A stretch of 11,763 bases of DNA from an uncultured Clostridia bacterium (GTDB lineage: Bacteria > Bacillota > Clostridia > Christensenellales > CAG-917): the NCBI GenBank assembly GCA_947629635.1, contig CANREO010000020.1, positions 1-11,763 of the forward strand, read 5' to 3'. Below are positions 6,023-11,763 of this stretch, piece after piece; positions within the stretch are counted from its first letter, which is position 1, and every line of letters starts with the position of its first letter. The notes beneath the pieces were generated by a model that saw only the letters and a program-made list of their open reading frames with translations, ran no database searches and was not told where the DNA came from. Both the position numbers and the translations under genes were made by a program.

Positions 6023-7444
6023 TCACTCCTTATCTATAAGCGAAAAAACCACATCTGCAGCGCATTTTGCGTCGACATTTACACATGTCGGCACAGCCGT
6101 TGCAAGTTTGTATGCCCATTCGGGACATTCGAGCGCAGTGGCCGCTTGCAACTTTACCGTGGCCTTCAAAAAGTCCGACTCTTTGGTGCCCAGAGCTTCC
6201 ATAGTTTGTATCGGATATTTATACGGTCCCGAACTTGATACTATCACAGTGGGCGTTTCGTCTCCCGTCTCGCAAGTATACTCGTTGTATACGCCAGCGG
6301 CAACGGCAGTATGCGGATCCATGATGCAGTCGTCTATATCGAAAAAGTTGAACAAAGCATCCTTAACATCGTCATCGTCCGCCCAACCGCTTTCAAACAG
6401 CGACGCGTCGTCGTTAAGTTCGGCCTCCAATTTGCCGTCTCTGATGAGACAAGCGCACAATTGCGCCACAACGCCGCTGTCTCTGTTGCAAAACTCAAAG
6501 AGCAATCTTTCTAGATTTGCAGGCACAAGAATATCCAATTCGGGCGAAGAAGTAGCATACAGCGCACGCCTCGCATCAAATATCCCCGTTTGCAGAAAAT
6601 CCGCCATGCCTTTATTTGCATTGAATGCAACAATGACTTTTGCTATCGGCAATCCCATCTTTTTTGCATATAAGGCGGCGACAGCCATTGACATATCCGC
6701 CCCGGAAAACGCAAAATTTATGCTGTCATCGCCTATTTCCCCGTCCGATCGCAAATCGCAATACGCGGAAATAAGAATTGCCGTCTCGCACAATATCCTG
6801 CATATATTTGCATTGCTGACGCCAAGCACAGCCCTGCCGCGAGTACGCATGTCGACGAAAAGGCTACGCAATGCGGCTTTTACCTGTTCGCCGTCGCCGT
6901 TTATGCCTACGGCATTTACGGCGCCCTCGCTTGAAATCCACAAACGAGAGCGAGGATCGTCCGCCCGGAAAAGCACTACCGCATCCACGTTTTTGTTCCC
7001 TTTGAAGGCCTGAACGACTGCTCTGCCCTCTCCTATACCGTCTGACGCCGCCGCAAAAGCGCGCTTGTCGGAAAGCGCCTCGACTACGCCGCTCAACACG
7101 GCAAGAGTAATATCAGCCGCCGAGCACGATGGGCCGTGCCACAATTCCTGCATATACAGCGCATTTTCGACCTTGATGATGGGACAAGGTTCATCATCGA
7201 ACTCTTTAAGCGCGTCCTTGACTATAGCCAGCAGCCTCGAATATGGCAACTCATCGATATACAGGGACAACACCTTTGCCACTCTGCCTACAAATGACAG
7301 CTCCGTAAGTTCATCCGTCAAAGCCTTGTCCAAGCGTGGGAAAGACGACGGCACATACAATCCGCCGTCGTCGCAGTTAGACATGACTATTGCCTCGCCC
7401 ATAGAAAGTTTATGTGAGGAATTTCGAGTGCTTATTGCTTGCAT
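6023..7444 (-). CDS. Threonine-synthase-like protein lacking PLP lysine (probable pseudoenzyme)
   Basis: A 473-residue intact frame, close to the length of threonine synthase, and colinear with it: the STRN opening (5-8), AIVMSNCDDGGLYVP (18-32), ELWHGPS (100-106), LYAKKMGLPIAKVIVAFNAN and SPELDILVPANLERLLFEF. However, the PLP-binding positions are lost. The family's HGPT-x-x-x-KD has alanine (A110) in place of the Schiff-base lysine. The SGDTGKA loop reads GIGEGRA (136-142), and the PTGNFG phosphate-binding loop reads SGADMS in the segment following INFAF. It therefore should not form threonine from phosphohomoserine. It may be a structural or regulatory paralogue, or have gained a PLP-independent role. 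The frame has no internal stop and shows no decay. Its ATG overlaps the stop of the P-loop gene (TAATG), and trpS follows after 1 nt. I leave the symbol blank because thrC would imply activity. Confidence 0.9.
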   Translation of the reverse strand: MQAISTRNSSHKLSMGEAIVMSNCDDGGLYVPSSFPRLDKALTDELTELSFVGRVAKVLSLYIDELPYSRLLAIVKDALKEFDDEPCPIIKVENALYMQELWHGPSCSAADITLAVLSGVVEALSDKRAFAAASDGIGEGRAVVQAFKGNKNVDAVVLFRADDPRSRLWISSEGAVNAVGINGDGEQVKAALRSLFVDMRTRGRAVLGVSNANICRILCETAILISAYCDLRSDGEIGDDSINFAFSGADMSMAVAALYAKKMGLPIAKVIVAFNANKGMADFLQTGIFDARRALYATSSPELDILVPANLERLLFEFCNRDSGVVAQLCACLIRDGKLEAELNDDASLFESGWADDDDVKDALFNFFDIDDCIMDPHTAVAAGVYNEYTCETGDETPTVIVSSSGPYKYPIQTMEALGTKESDFLKATVKLQAATALECPEWAYKLATAVPTCVNVDAKCAADVVFSLIDKE

Positions 7445-7866
7445 TACTTTTCGAATTTACGCATAAATTCGGGAAATTTATCCTCGTCTTCGCTTACGGT
7501 GAGGACAATTTGCGTCTCAGTAGTCTTTGCGACCTTATAAATATCGTCGAAAAATGTCTCCATATCGTGCACGGTCTTGCCGAGCATTCTGTGCGCTCCG
7601 TCTATAAACAGATATTCTATGTCGTGATTTCCCGCAAGCACGCCGCTGATAAATCCTATAAGCGCGTCCTCGGATATGGGTGCGTCTCCGCGTTTCAGTC
7701 CGCCGGCATTTATTACGCGCACTTGATAACGCAACGAATACATATATCTGTTCGTGTCCGTGACAAAGACGATGTCACCCTTTGCAGTCTCGACCAGATC
7801 GTTTGCCATGTCGATGATTCTTTTTGTTTTTCCGGTACCCTTCGACCCAGTGATAAGTTTTATCAT
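7444..7866 (-). CDS. Small P-loop ATPase-like protein
   Basis: A 140-residue protein with a Walker A motif GSKGTGKT at 7-14 and a Walker B-like strand IEYLFIDGAH (83-92, D89). The segment between includes VFVTDTNRYMYSL. This short nucleoside-triphosphatase type is common in Clostridia and often annotated as PilT-related or simply as a hypothetical ATP-binding protein. It lacks the hexamer-forming domains of true PilT, so a pilus role is not supported. Its substrate is unknown. The ATG at 7866 has a strong ribosome binding site (CGGAGG, 6 nt away) and a promoter just upstream. It is the first gene of the probable six-gene operon; its TAA overlaps the ATG of the threonine-synthase-like gene. 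Confidence 0.85.
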   Translation of the reverse strand: MIKLITGSKGTGKTKRIIDMANDLVETAKGDIVFVTDTNRYMYSLRYQVRVINAGGLKRGDAPISEDALIGFISGVLAGNHDIEYLFIDGAHRMLGKTVHDMETFFDDIYKVAKTTETQIVLTVSEDEDKFPEFMRKFEK

Positions 7867-7884
7867 AGCTACCTCCGTAGTTAT

Positions 7885-7913
7885 ATTTTATACCATAACA
7901 ATGACAATTTCAA
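7885..7913 (-). promoter_or_regulatory. Promoter of the P-loop ATPase - trpS - DUF5685 operon
   Basis: Read on the minus strand: TTGAAA at 7913-7908, then TAAAAT at 7890-7885 with a 17-nt spacer. The overlapping TATAAA (7892-7887) is preceded by TGG, an extended -10. It lies between the prfA stop and the P-loop gene start and leaves a short leader that holds only the ribosome binding site, with no T-box or riboswitch. Confidence 0.65.
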
Positions 7914-7928
7914 GATAAAAAGCGCCGT

Positions 7929-9014
7929 TCACTCTATATTTTCAAGCAGCTTGTTCTGCAGAGCTATGCGAAGCGCGGAAATCATTTCGTCAAGCTCGCC
8001 GAGCATAAATCTGTCGAGGCTGTAAAGCGTCAACCCTATGCGATGATCGGTCACCCTGCCCTGAGGAAAATTGTAGGTACGGATGCGCTCGCTCCTGTCG
8101 CCCGTGCCCACTTGAGCGCGACGATTGGCGGCATATTCCTTGTCGGCTTTCGACTGATAAAAGTCATAAACGCGCGATTTAAGCACTTTAAGCGCCTTTT
8201 CGCGATTTTTTATTTGACTGCGCTCGTCCTGGCATTCAACAACTATGCCCGTAGGAATATGCGTCATCCTTATGGCGCTTTCCGTCTTGTTTACGTGCTG
8301 TCCTCCCGCGCCGCCGGAGCGATAGGTATCCACCTTGATGTCGTTTTCATTGAGATTTATCTCGACGTCCTTAGCCTCGGGGAGCACTGCGACCGTAACG
8401 GTAGAAGTGTGCACTCTGCCCTGTGATTCCGTCTCCGGAACTCGTTGTACCCTATGCACTCCGCTCTCGAACCGCAACTTGCCGTAGGCGCCCTGGCCCG
8501 TGATCATAAACACAAGCTCTTTGGCGCCGCCGAGCTCGGTGTAATTCATACTGACTTCCTCGACCTTCCATCTGTTTAGGTCGGCATAATGGCGATACAT
8601 TTTCATAAGTTCCGTACCGAAAAGAGCGGCCTCGTCTCCGCCGGCTCCGGCGCGAATTTCCATAATGACGTTGTTGTCATCATTCGGGTCCTTGGGCAAA
8701 AGCGACAATTTTATTAGGCGCAGATCCTCTTCAATAGCCTCTCTGAGGTCGTCCGCCTCCTGTTTAGCAAGCGCTTTCATATCGGCGTCCGACTCTGCGG
8801 CTGCCATTGCCTCACATTCGGCAAGCTGTTGCACATGCGATTTGTATCCGTCGTACAATTCGACAATAGGCGATAAATCCGCGTGTTCTTTGGAAAGCGC
8901 GCGAAAACTTTCTTGATTTTGCAATATGTCATTAGAAGAAAGCAAGTCGCCCAAATCTCTGTGACGCGCCTCTATTTTTTCAAGTCTGTTTATCAATGCC
9001 TCGCTTACTTTCAT
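7929..9014 (-). CDS. prfA: Peptide chain release factor 1
   Basis: RF1 reads UAA and UAG stop codons and triggers release of the finished protein on the ribosome. At 361 residues it is full length. RAGAGGDEAALF (121-132) is the conserved domain-2 block. P193-E194-T195 in RVQRVPETESQGR is the P-x-T codon-recognition tripeptide that separates RF1 from RF2 (SPF). SGGAGGQHVNKTESA holds the GGQ at 237-239, whose glutamine is the PrmC substrate. The ATG at 9014 overlaps the prmC stop by 4 nt (ATGA), so the pair is coupled; the ribosome binding site is weak (AAAGAG). It ends in TGA, which RF1 itself does not read. Confidence 0.98.
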   Translation of the reverse strand: MKVSEALINRLEKIEARHRDLGDLLSSNDILQNQESFRALSKEHADLSPIVELYDGYKSHVQQLAECEAMAAAESDADMKALAKQEADDLREAIEEDLRLIKLSLLPKDPNDDNNVIMEIRAGAGGDEAALFGTELMKMYRHYADLNRWKVEEVSMNYTELGGAKELVFMITGQGAYGKLRFESGVHRVQRVPETESQGRVHTSTVTVAVLPEAKDVEINLNENDIKVDTYRSGGAGGQHVNKTESAIRMTHIPTGIVVECQDERSQIKNREKALKVLKSRVYDFYQSKADKEYAANRRAQVGTGDRSERIRTYNFPQGRVTDHRIGLTLYSLDRFMLGELDEMISALRIALQNKLLENIE

Positions 9015-10105
9015 TTTCTCTTTATAAGCGCAATGCGCCGCACTCCCTCGAGGTCGTTGAATATTTCGACGTCGAAACCTTCGAAAATTTCCGTTATACT
9101 GTCCGCCTCGTCTATGCCCAACTCCAAAAACAAAACTCCGTCATCTTTAAGACGCGCTTCGAAGCCGTCTCGTATAAGGCGATAATAGCGCAAGCCGTCC
9201 TTTCCGCCGTCAAGCGCAAGGCGAGGCTCAAAGTTTTTCACTCTGGCGTCAAGATTCTCTATATCATCTGTCGGAATGTATGGGGGATTTGAAATGATCG
9301 CATCAAATGTCCCGTCCGTCGCTTCGAACATATCGCCTACTTCGAAGTCTATTTTCACTTCGTTGTTTAGGGCATTGGCCTTAGCGACCTCTATAGCCGC
9401 GGCGCTTATGTCGCTTGCGACTACCTCTGCATCCGTGTTTTTTGCCACCGCTATCGCGATAGCGCCGCTTCCCGTACACAGATCCAATACTCTTGCATTC
9501 TGTCTTGCAGATATATATTCGATGGCTTTTTGCGCAAGTTCTTCCGTCTCGGGTCGCGGAATAAGCACACTTGGATTCATCGAAAGTCTTACGCCGTAAA
9601 ACTCCGTATATCCCAGCGCATATTGCAACGGTTTGCCGTCTGTCATATTTCTGGCAATATTTTCCGCAATATCGTACTCCGCCTTTTTGACGCCGGCCGT
9701 TTGTTCCAACTCACTGCGCTTTTTATTTGTTGCTTCCACAAAAATCCAATCCAGATCCGCGTCATCCAAAACGGGTGCAAGTTCTTTCAACTTTTGTCGC
9801 GCGATAGGATAAGGTATGCTTATGTCAAATCTTCTCTCGGCGATGGAGCTGTCCGCATCCATTGCCTGAACTGTCTTGAACGCAGCAATGGAGACTTCCA
9901 ACATATCATCGGTAGGCTCCTTTGTGGTGAGCTTTTGCAAAAGCATGCCGGGGGAGCGCAATATTCGCACGATCAGACAATCGCTTTTTGCAAGCAGTTT
10001 CAAAATCTCGTAAGAAATGCCCGCCACAACGGGCAAAAACATAAGCTTAAACCCGAGTTTGATAAGCGCGTTCAACACCTTATACGCCTTTTGAGTGTCG
10101 GGCAT
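9011..10105 (-). CDS. prmC: YqhQ C-terminal part fused in frame to PrmC glutamine methyltransferase
   Basis: A 364-residue frame in two parts. Residues 1-80 are the C-terminal end of YqhQ/DUF1385 (LMFLPVVAGISYEILKLLAK, SPGMLLQKLTTKEP), not part of PrmC. From about 82 onward is a complete PrmC, which methylates the GGQ glutamine of RF1 and RF2 using S-adenosylmethionine: a helical N-terminal domain, PLQYALGYTEFYG (159-171), VLIPRPETEE (180-189), the SAM loop VLDLCTGSGAIAIAVA (206-221) and the NPPY substrate motif at 273-276. No stop separates the parts. Either the protein is a YqhQ-PrmC fusion whose N-terminal two thirds lie in another frame, or PrmC starts internally, for example at the ATG for M82 (9862), which has only a weak AGG before it. 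The ATG at 10105 falls inside yqhQ. The 3' end overlaps prfA by 4 nt. Confidence 0.93.
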   Translation of the reverse strand: MPDTQKAYKVLNALIKLGFKLMFLPVVAGISYEILKLLAKSDCLIVRILRSPGMLLQKLTTKEPTDDMLEVSIAAFKTVQAMDADSSIAERRFDISIPYPIARQKLKELAPVLDDADLDWIFVEATNKKRSELEQTAGVKKAEYDIAENIARNMTDGKPLQYALGYTEFYGVRLSMNPSVLIPRPETEELAQKAIEYISARQNARVLDLCTGSGAIAIAVAKNTDAEVVASDISAAAIEVAKANALNNEVKIDFEVGDMFEATDGTFDAIISNPPYIPTDDIENLDARVKNFEPRLALDGGKDGLRYYRLIRDGFEARLKDDGVLFLELGIDEADSITEIFEGFDVEIFNDLEGVRRIALIKRK

Positions 10106-10842
10106 TTTTCAAGCATGAAATTGATGAGTACAAACACCAAAATGCTTACTGTCACGACAAAAAAGAGAAATGTAGTACCGCAACGGCTGTGCTCTCTGCG
10201 CATTTTTTTTGCGTTTTCGACCGTCAGATCGAGCCCATGCTCGTAACAACTTATGACCTTGTGCTCCGCGCCGTGATACATAAATACCCTGCGCACATCT
10301 TTTATTAGGGAGACCAACACTATATATGACAGAAAAATCGTTATCATGATGCCACCCTCGATGAGGCTGTACCAAAGGCTCTTAAAAGGGTCAGTCGCAA
10401 TCGCCGTATGATCGCATATAAGTGACGCCAAAAAATTTGGAAGAAATACGAATAACCCTACGGCAAGCACAACCCCGAGCAAAACAGAAAATATCATAAG
10501 CAAGTTCATGGGATTTATCTTGAACTTTTTTGCGATCCAATTGTCAAACTTGCTCGGCTCGGCAAAATCTCCGTAAACCTCGGCCGAACGCATGATGATG
10601 CCCGTGCCCTGCACAAGTTGCGTGAGCAAATTGACGACACCGCGCACAAATGGGAGACGGAAAAAGATATTCCTCTCCTTTGCGCTCTTGATATATTTAC
10701 TTTCTACAGTAATGTCTCCGCCCGGGGCTCTCACGGCGGTCGCCATAGAATGCTCGCCCTTCATCATGACGCCTTCGAGCACAGCTTGACCGCCGATCGA
10801 AGTGCGCCTGACCGCTTTGACGCTGTTATTGCATTGTGCCAT
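10072..10842 (-). CDS. yqhQ: YqhQ/DUF1385 membrane protein, N-terminal part; frame breaks before the family end
   Basis: From the ATG at 10842 the frame gives 256 residues of the DUF1385 family of Firmicutes membrane proteins, whose function is not established. Seen: IGGQAVLEGVMMKG (16-29), a hydrophobic helix pair near 103-138, another near 158-179, then the conserved GAEHKVISCYEHG and HSRCGTTFLFF blocks and a last hydrophobic run. After FMLEK the frame turns to CPTLKRRIRC and stops at 10072, while the expected continuation (VVAGISYE..., LTTKEP) sits in the next frame. A one-base shift at the A5 run (10105-10109) would rejoin them. The ribosome binding site AGGTGAG stands close to the ATG; a GTG at 10848 would have none. 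Transcription most likely reads through from rpmE. Confidence 0.88.
   Translation of the reverse strand: MAQCNNSVKAVRRTSIGGQAVLEGVMMKGEHSMATAVRAPGGDITVESKYIKSAKERNIFFRLPFVRGVVNLLTQLVQGTGIIMRSAEVYGDFAEPSKFDNWIAKKFKINPMNLLMIFSVLLGVVLAVGLFVFLPNFLASLICDHTAIATDPFKSLWYSLIEGGIMITIFLSYIVLVSLIKDVRRVFMYHGAEHKVISCYEHGLDLTVENAKKMRREHSRCGTTFLFFVVTVSILVFVLINFMLEKCPTLKRRIRC
10103..10110 (-). other. Frameshift site in yqhQ at an A5 run
   Basis: On the minus strand the bases are GAAAAATG. In the yqhQ frame this reads GAA AAA TGC and ends soon after; a -1 shift, or one more A in the run, gives GAA AAA ATG CCC and continues into the YqhQ C-terminus and PrmC. No strong downstream stem-loop or upstream Shine-Dalgarno-like element was found, which argues against an efficient programmed shift and for an indel or an assembly error. 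Confidence 0.7.
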
Positions 10843-10852
10843 ACTCACCTAT

Positions 10853-10882
10853 AAACAAAATGCAGACAACGTGTGTCTGCAT
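10853..10882 (-). terminator. Intrinsic terminator between rpmE and yqhQ
   Basis: On the minus-strand RNA a perfect 9-bp stem (AUGCAGACA / UGUCUGCAU, 10882-10874 and 10868-10860) with a CACGU loop is followed by UUUGUUUAU. It lies between the rpmE stop and the yqhQ start. Its left arm can instead pair with an upstream segment, so it may be conditional. Confidence 0.8.
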
Positions 10883-10932
10883 CCTTTTCAGCCATTGCTT
10901 GCTGCAAATGTCAGACACAAAATATGTGCCTG
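10872..10932 (-). promoter_or_regulatory. Candidate attenuator: competing hairpins after the rpmE UAG
   Basis: Four segments on the minus-strand RNA: 1 = CAGGCACA (10932-10925), 2 = UGUGUCUG (10919-10912), 3 = CAGACACA (10879-10872, within the terminator's left arm and loop), 4 = the terminator's right arm. Pairing 1:2 gives an 8-bp hairpin with one G-U pair and a UAUUU loop; pairing 2:3 is a perfect 8-bp antiterminator; 3:4 is the terminator. Segment 1 starts 7 nt after the rpmE stop codon UAG. The pairings are seen in the sequence; regulation is inferred. Confidence 0.5.
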
Positions 10933-10939
10933 CGCTTCG

Positions 10940-11146
10940 CTAATCGAGATTGTATCTCTTCTTGAACTTATCGACGCGTCCGCCGGTATCCACGAGCTTC
11001 TGCTTGCCCGTGAAATACGGATGGCACTTGGAGCAGATTTCGACTTTCATCTCGGAAACATTTTTTGTCGTGCCCGAAATAAAGGTGTTGCCGCAAGCGC
11101 ACGTAACTCTGACATCGTGATAATCGGGATGGATGCCCTCTTTCAT
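10940..11146 (-). CDS. rpmE: 50S ribosomal protein L31, zinc-binding type
   Basis: L31 sits on the large ribosomal subunit and bridges to the small one. From the ATG at 11146 it encodes 68 residues, the normal length, beginning MKEGIHPDYHDVRVTC. Cysteines at 16, 18, 38 and 41 form the zinc ribbon, so this is the C+ form usually replaced by a Cys-free paralogue under zinc starvation. TGKQKLVDTGGRVDKFKKRY is the conserved C-terminus. An AGGAG ribosome binding site lies 8 nt upstream of the ATG; the frame stays open upstream but those codons are leader, not L31. It has its own consensus promoter and is followed by a terminator. It stops with UAG, the stop codon read only by RF1, whose gene lies downstream. 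Confidence 0.97.
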   Translation of the reverse strand: MKEGIHPDYHDVRVTCACGNTFISGTTKNVSEMKVEICSKCHPYFTGKQKLVDTGGRVDKFKKRYNLD

Positions 11147-11177
11147 TTTGAAACTCCTGAATCGTTTTTTTGTACCC

Positions 11178-11198
11178 ACGCATGCCGCCTGCATACAT
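11178..11198 (-). promoter_or_regulatory. Hairpin in the rpmE mRNA leader
   Basis: The leader of about 64 nt contains an 8-bp stem (AUGUAUGC at 11198-11191 with GCAUGCGU at 11185-11178, two G-U pairs) with an AGGCG loop. Structured L31 leaders that L31 may bind are known from several bacterial groups, including Firmicutes. Whether this matches that motif cannot be told by eye. The stem ends about 30 nt before the ATG, so it does not itself cover the ribosome binding site. Confidence 0.4.
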
Positions 11199-11216
11199 AT
11201 GATACAAAGTTTCTTT

Positions 11217-11244
11217 ATTATAGCATATTTTAGACGTATGTCAA
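11217..11244 (-). promoter_or_regulatory. Consensus sigma-A promoter of rpmE
   Basis: On the minus strand: TTGACA at 11244-11239, a 16-nt spacer, then TGC followed by TATAAT at 11222-11217. Both boxes are perfect and the -10 is extended (TGnTATAAT). Transcription should start near 11210. This is the strongest promoter in the window and probably feeds rpmE and, by read-through, yqhQ-prmC-prfA. Confidence 0.9.
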
Positions 11245-11269
11245 GCAAATGAGATTCATTTTGATTCAA

Positions 11270-11763
11270 TTAAAGGCTTAACTTTTGCAACAGCTCTTCT
11301 CTGACCGTAGCAAGCGACGGATCGGAAAGTTTGCGCTGCGAAAATCCGATACTGCCCTTGTGTATCAATTTAACGGGATTTTCACCCAACACATAATAGT
11401 CGTCCGCAAGTAGCAGACACTCGTCGATAGCGTGCGTAACGAAGATTATAGTGCGCGGCATTGCGGAATTGAGAGCGATAAGTTGCTCGATGAGTCTGGT
11501 CTTAAGCGATGTGTCCAGCGCCTTAAACGGCTCGTCAAGCAAAAGCACGTTCGAAGGGTACAGATACGCCCTCGCCATAGCTACTCTTTGAGCTTCGCCG
11601 CCGCTTAATGTCGGGGGCAACTTGCGCGCGCAATGTGAAATTTCGAGAAGTGACATCATCGTTTCTATCTTTTTTCGCCTCTCATTTTTATCTTTTATAA
11701 TCGCTCTGAGCACCAAATCAAGGTTTTTATATACTGAAATCGTGGGGATCAACCTGTCTTTTT
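11270..11763 (-). CDS. ABC transporter ATP-binding protein, 3' part (SsuB/TauB-like)
   Basis: The frame is open to the window edge, so the start and Walker A lie outside. About 164 residues are visible. They begin in the Q-loop region (KDRLIPTISVYKNLDL, compare EDRLLPW..V..N in the nitrate/sulfonate/taurine importers). Then come the signature LSGGEAQRVAMARAYL, Walker B VLLLDEPFKALD and the H-loop FVTHAIDECLLLAD. It would power an importer in the membrane, with permease and binding-protein genes presumably to the right. The substrate cannot be told from this part. It ends in TAA 26 bases before the rpmE -35 box, with no visible terminator. A TTG at 11752 is internal, not the start. Confidence 0.93.
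   Translation of the reverse strand, partial: KDRLIPTISVYKNLDLVLRAIIKDKNERRKKIETMMSLLEISHCARKLPPTLSGGEAQRVAMARAYLYPSNVLLLDEPFKALDTSLKTRLIEQLIALNSAMPRTIIFVTHAIDECLLLADDYYVLGENPVKLIHKGSIGFSQRKLSDPSLATVREELLQKLSL

Noticed and set aside
6108..7013. A 301-codon plus-strand open frame
   Set aside because: It lies wholly antisense to the threonine-synthase-like gene, has no ribosome binding site that I could see, and its Ser/Ala-rich product matches no family; it is a shadow of the codon bias on the other strand.
7444..7866. PilT / twitching motility assignment for the P-loop protein
   Set aside because: Only Walker A and B are present in 140 residues; PilT-specific His and Asp boxes and the N-terminal domain are absent.
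7914..7945. Possible terminator after prfA (GGCGCTTTTTATC)
   Set aside because: The T run is there but no convincing stem precedes it; the best pairing has a central mismatch and a long loop.
10060..10110. Programmed -1 frameshift signal in yqhQ
   Set aside because: The run is only A5, the frame does not fit a classical X XXY YYZ heptamer, and downstream stems reach only 4-5 bp, so I report the break but not as a proven recoding site.
9530..10246. A 238-codon plus-strand open frame
   Set aside because: It is antisense to prmC and to the yqhQ junction, and the sense strand carries clear family motifs throughout.
11147..11269. N-terminal extension of rpmE to 109 codons
   Set aside because: The L31 family starts at MKEGIHP, an AGGAG site precedes that ATG, and the extension runs through the promoter and leader.

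Overview
The window looks like a stretch of chromosome from an uncultured, moderate-GC low-GC Gram-positive (Clostridia-type) bacterium, perhaps near the Christensenellales. This rests on the gene content: a DUF5685 protein beside a Cys-tailed J-like protein, a PilT-annotated-type small P-loop ATPase, the rpmE-yqhQ-prmC-prfA order, and sigma-A-type promoters. The lineage is an inference, because no rRNA or other taxonomic marker is present. I see no mobile element, CRISPR array, tRNA or rRNA. Almost everything is on the minus strand; only an ArsR-type regulator is on plus.

Layout from left to right. (1) uvrC (1-1682, minus, 3' end outside the window), with a well-formed promoter that would start transcription exactly at its ATG. 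(2) A 318-base stretch without a convincing gene, then a small membrane protein gene (2001-2183, minus). (3) A divergent arsR-family gene (2375-2716, plus) whose promoter also predicts a leaderless mRNA and is overlapped by two nested palindromes, the likely operator. (4) A probable six-gene minus-strand operon read from about 7885 down to 2727: P-loop ATPase, threonine-synthase-like protein, trpS, DUF5685 protein, J-like Cys-tail protein, and a six-helix membrane protein with an acidic tail. (5) A translation-related cluster read from about 11244 down to 7929: rpmE, a terminator with an alternative fold, yqhQ (DUF1385), prmC and prfA. (6) The 3' part of an ABC-transporter ATPase gene (11270-11763, minus).

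How the genes work together. PrmC methylates the GGQ glutamine of release factors and PrfA (RF1) is one of its substrates, so prmC-prfA is a functional pair; their reading frames overlap by 4 nt. rpmE, directly upstream, ends in UAG, a codon only RF1 reads. The RNA between rpmE and yqhQ can fold into a 1:2 / 2:3 / 3:4 attenuator-like set, which suggests RF1-responsive read-through into prmC-prfA. In the six-gene operon, trpS is the only recognisable core gene. The DUF5685 and J-like proteins overlap by 22 nt and probably act together in an undescribed Cys-dependent process.

The most notable points are: a threonine-synthase-like protein whose PLP lysine is alanine and whose phosphate-binding loop is gone; the rpmE(UAG)/prfA attenuator candidate; a yqhQ reading frame broken at an A5 run, whose C-terminal half is fused in frame to PrmC; aspartate-rich motifs in DUF5685 that recall squalene/phytoene synthases; and two genes whose -10 box lies exactly 6 nt before ATG.
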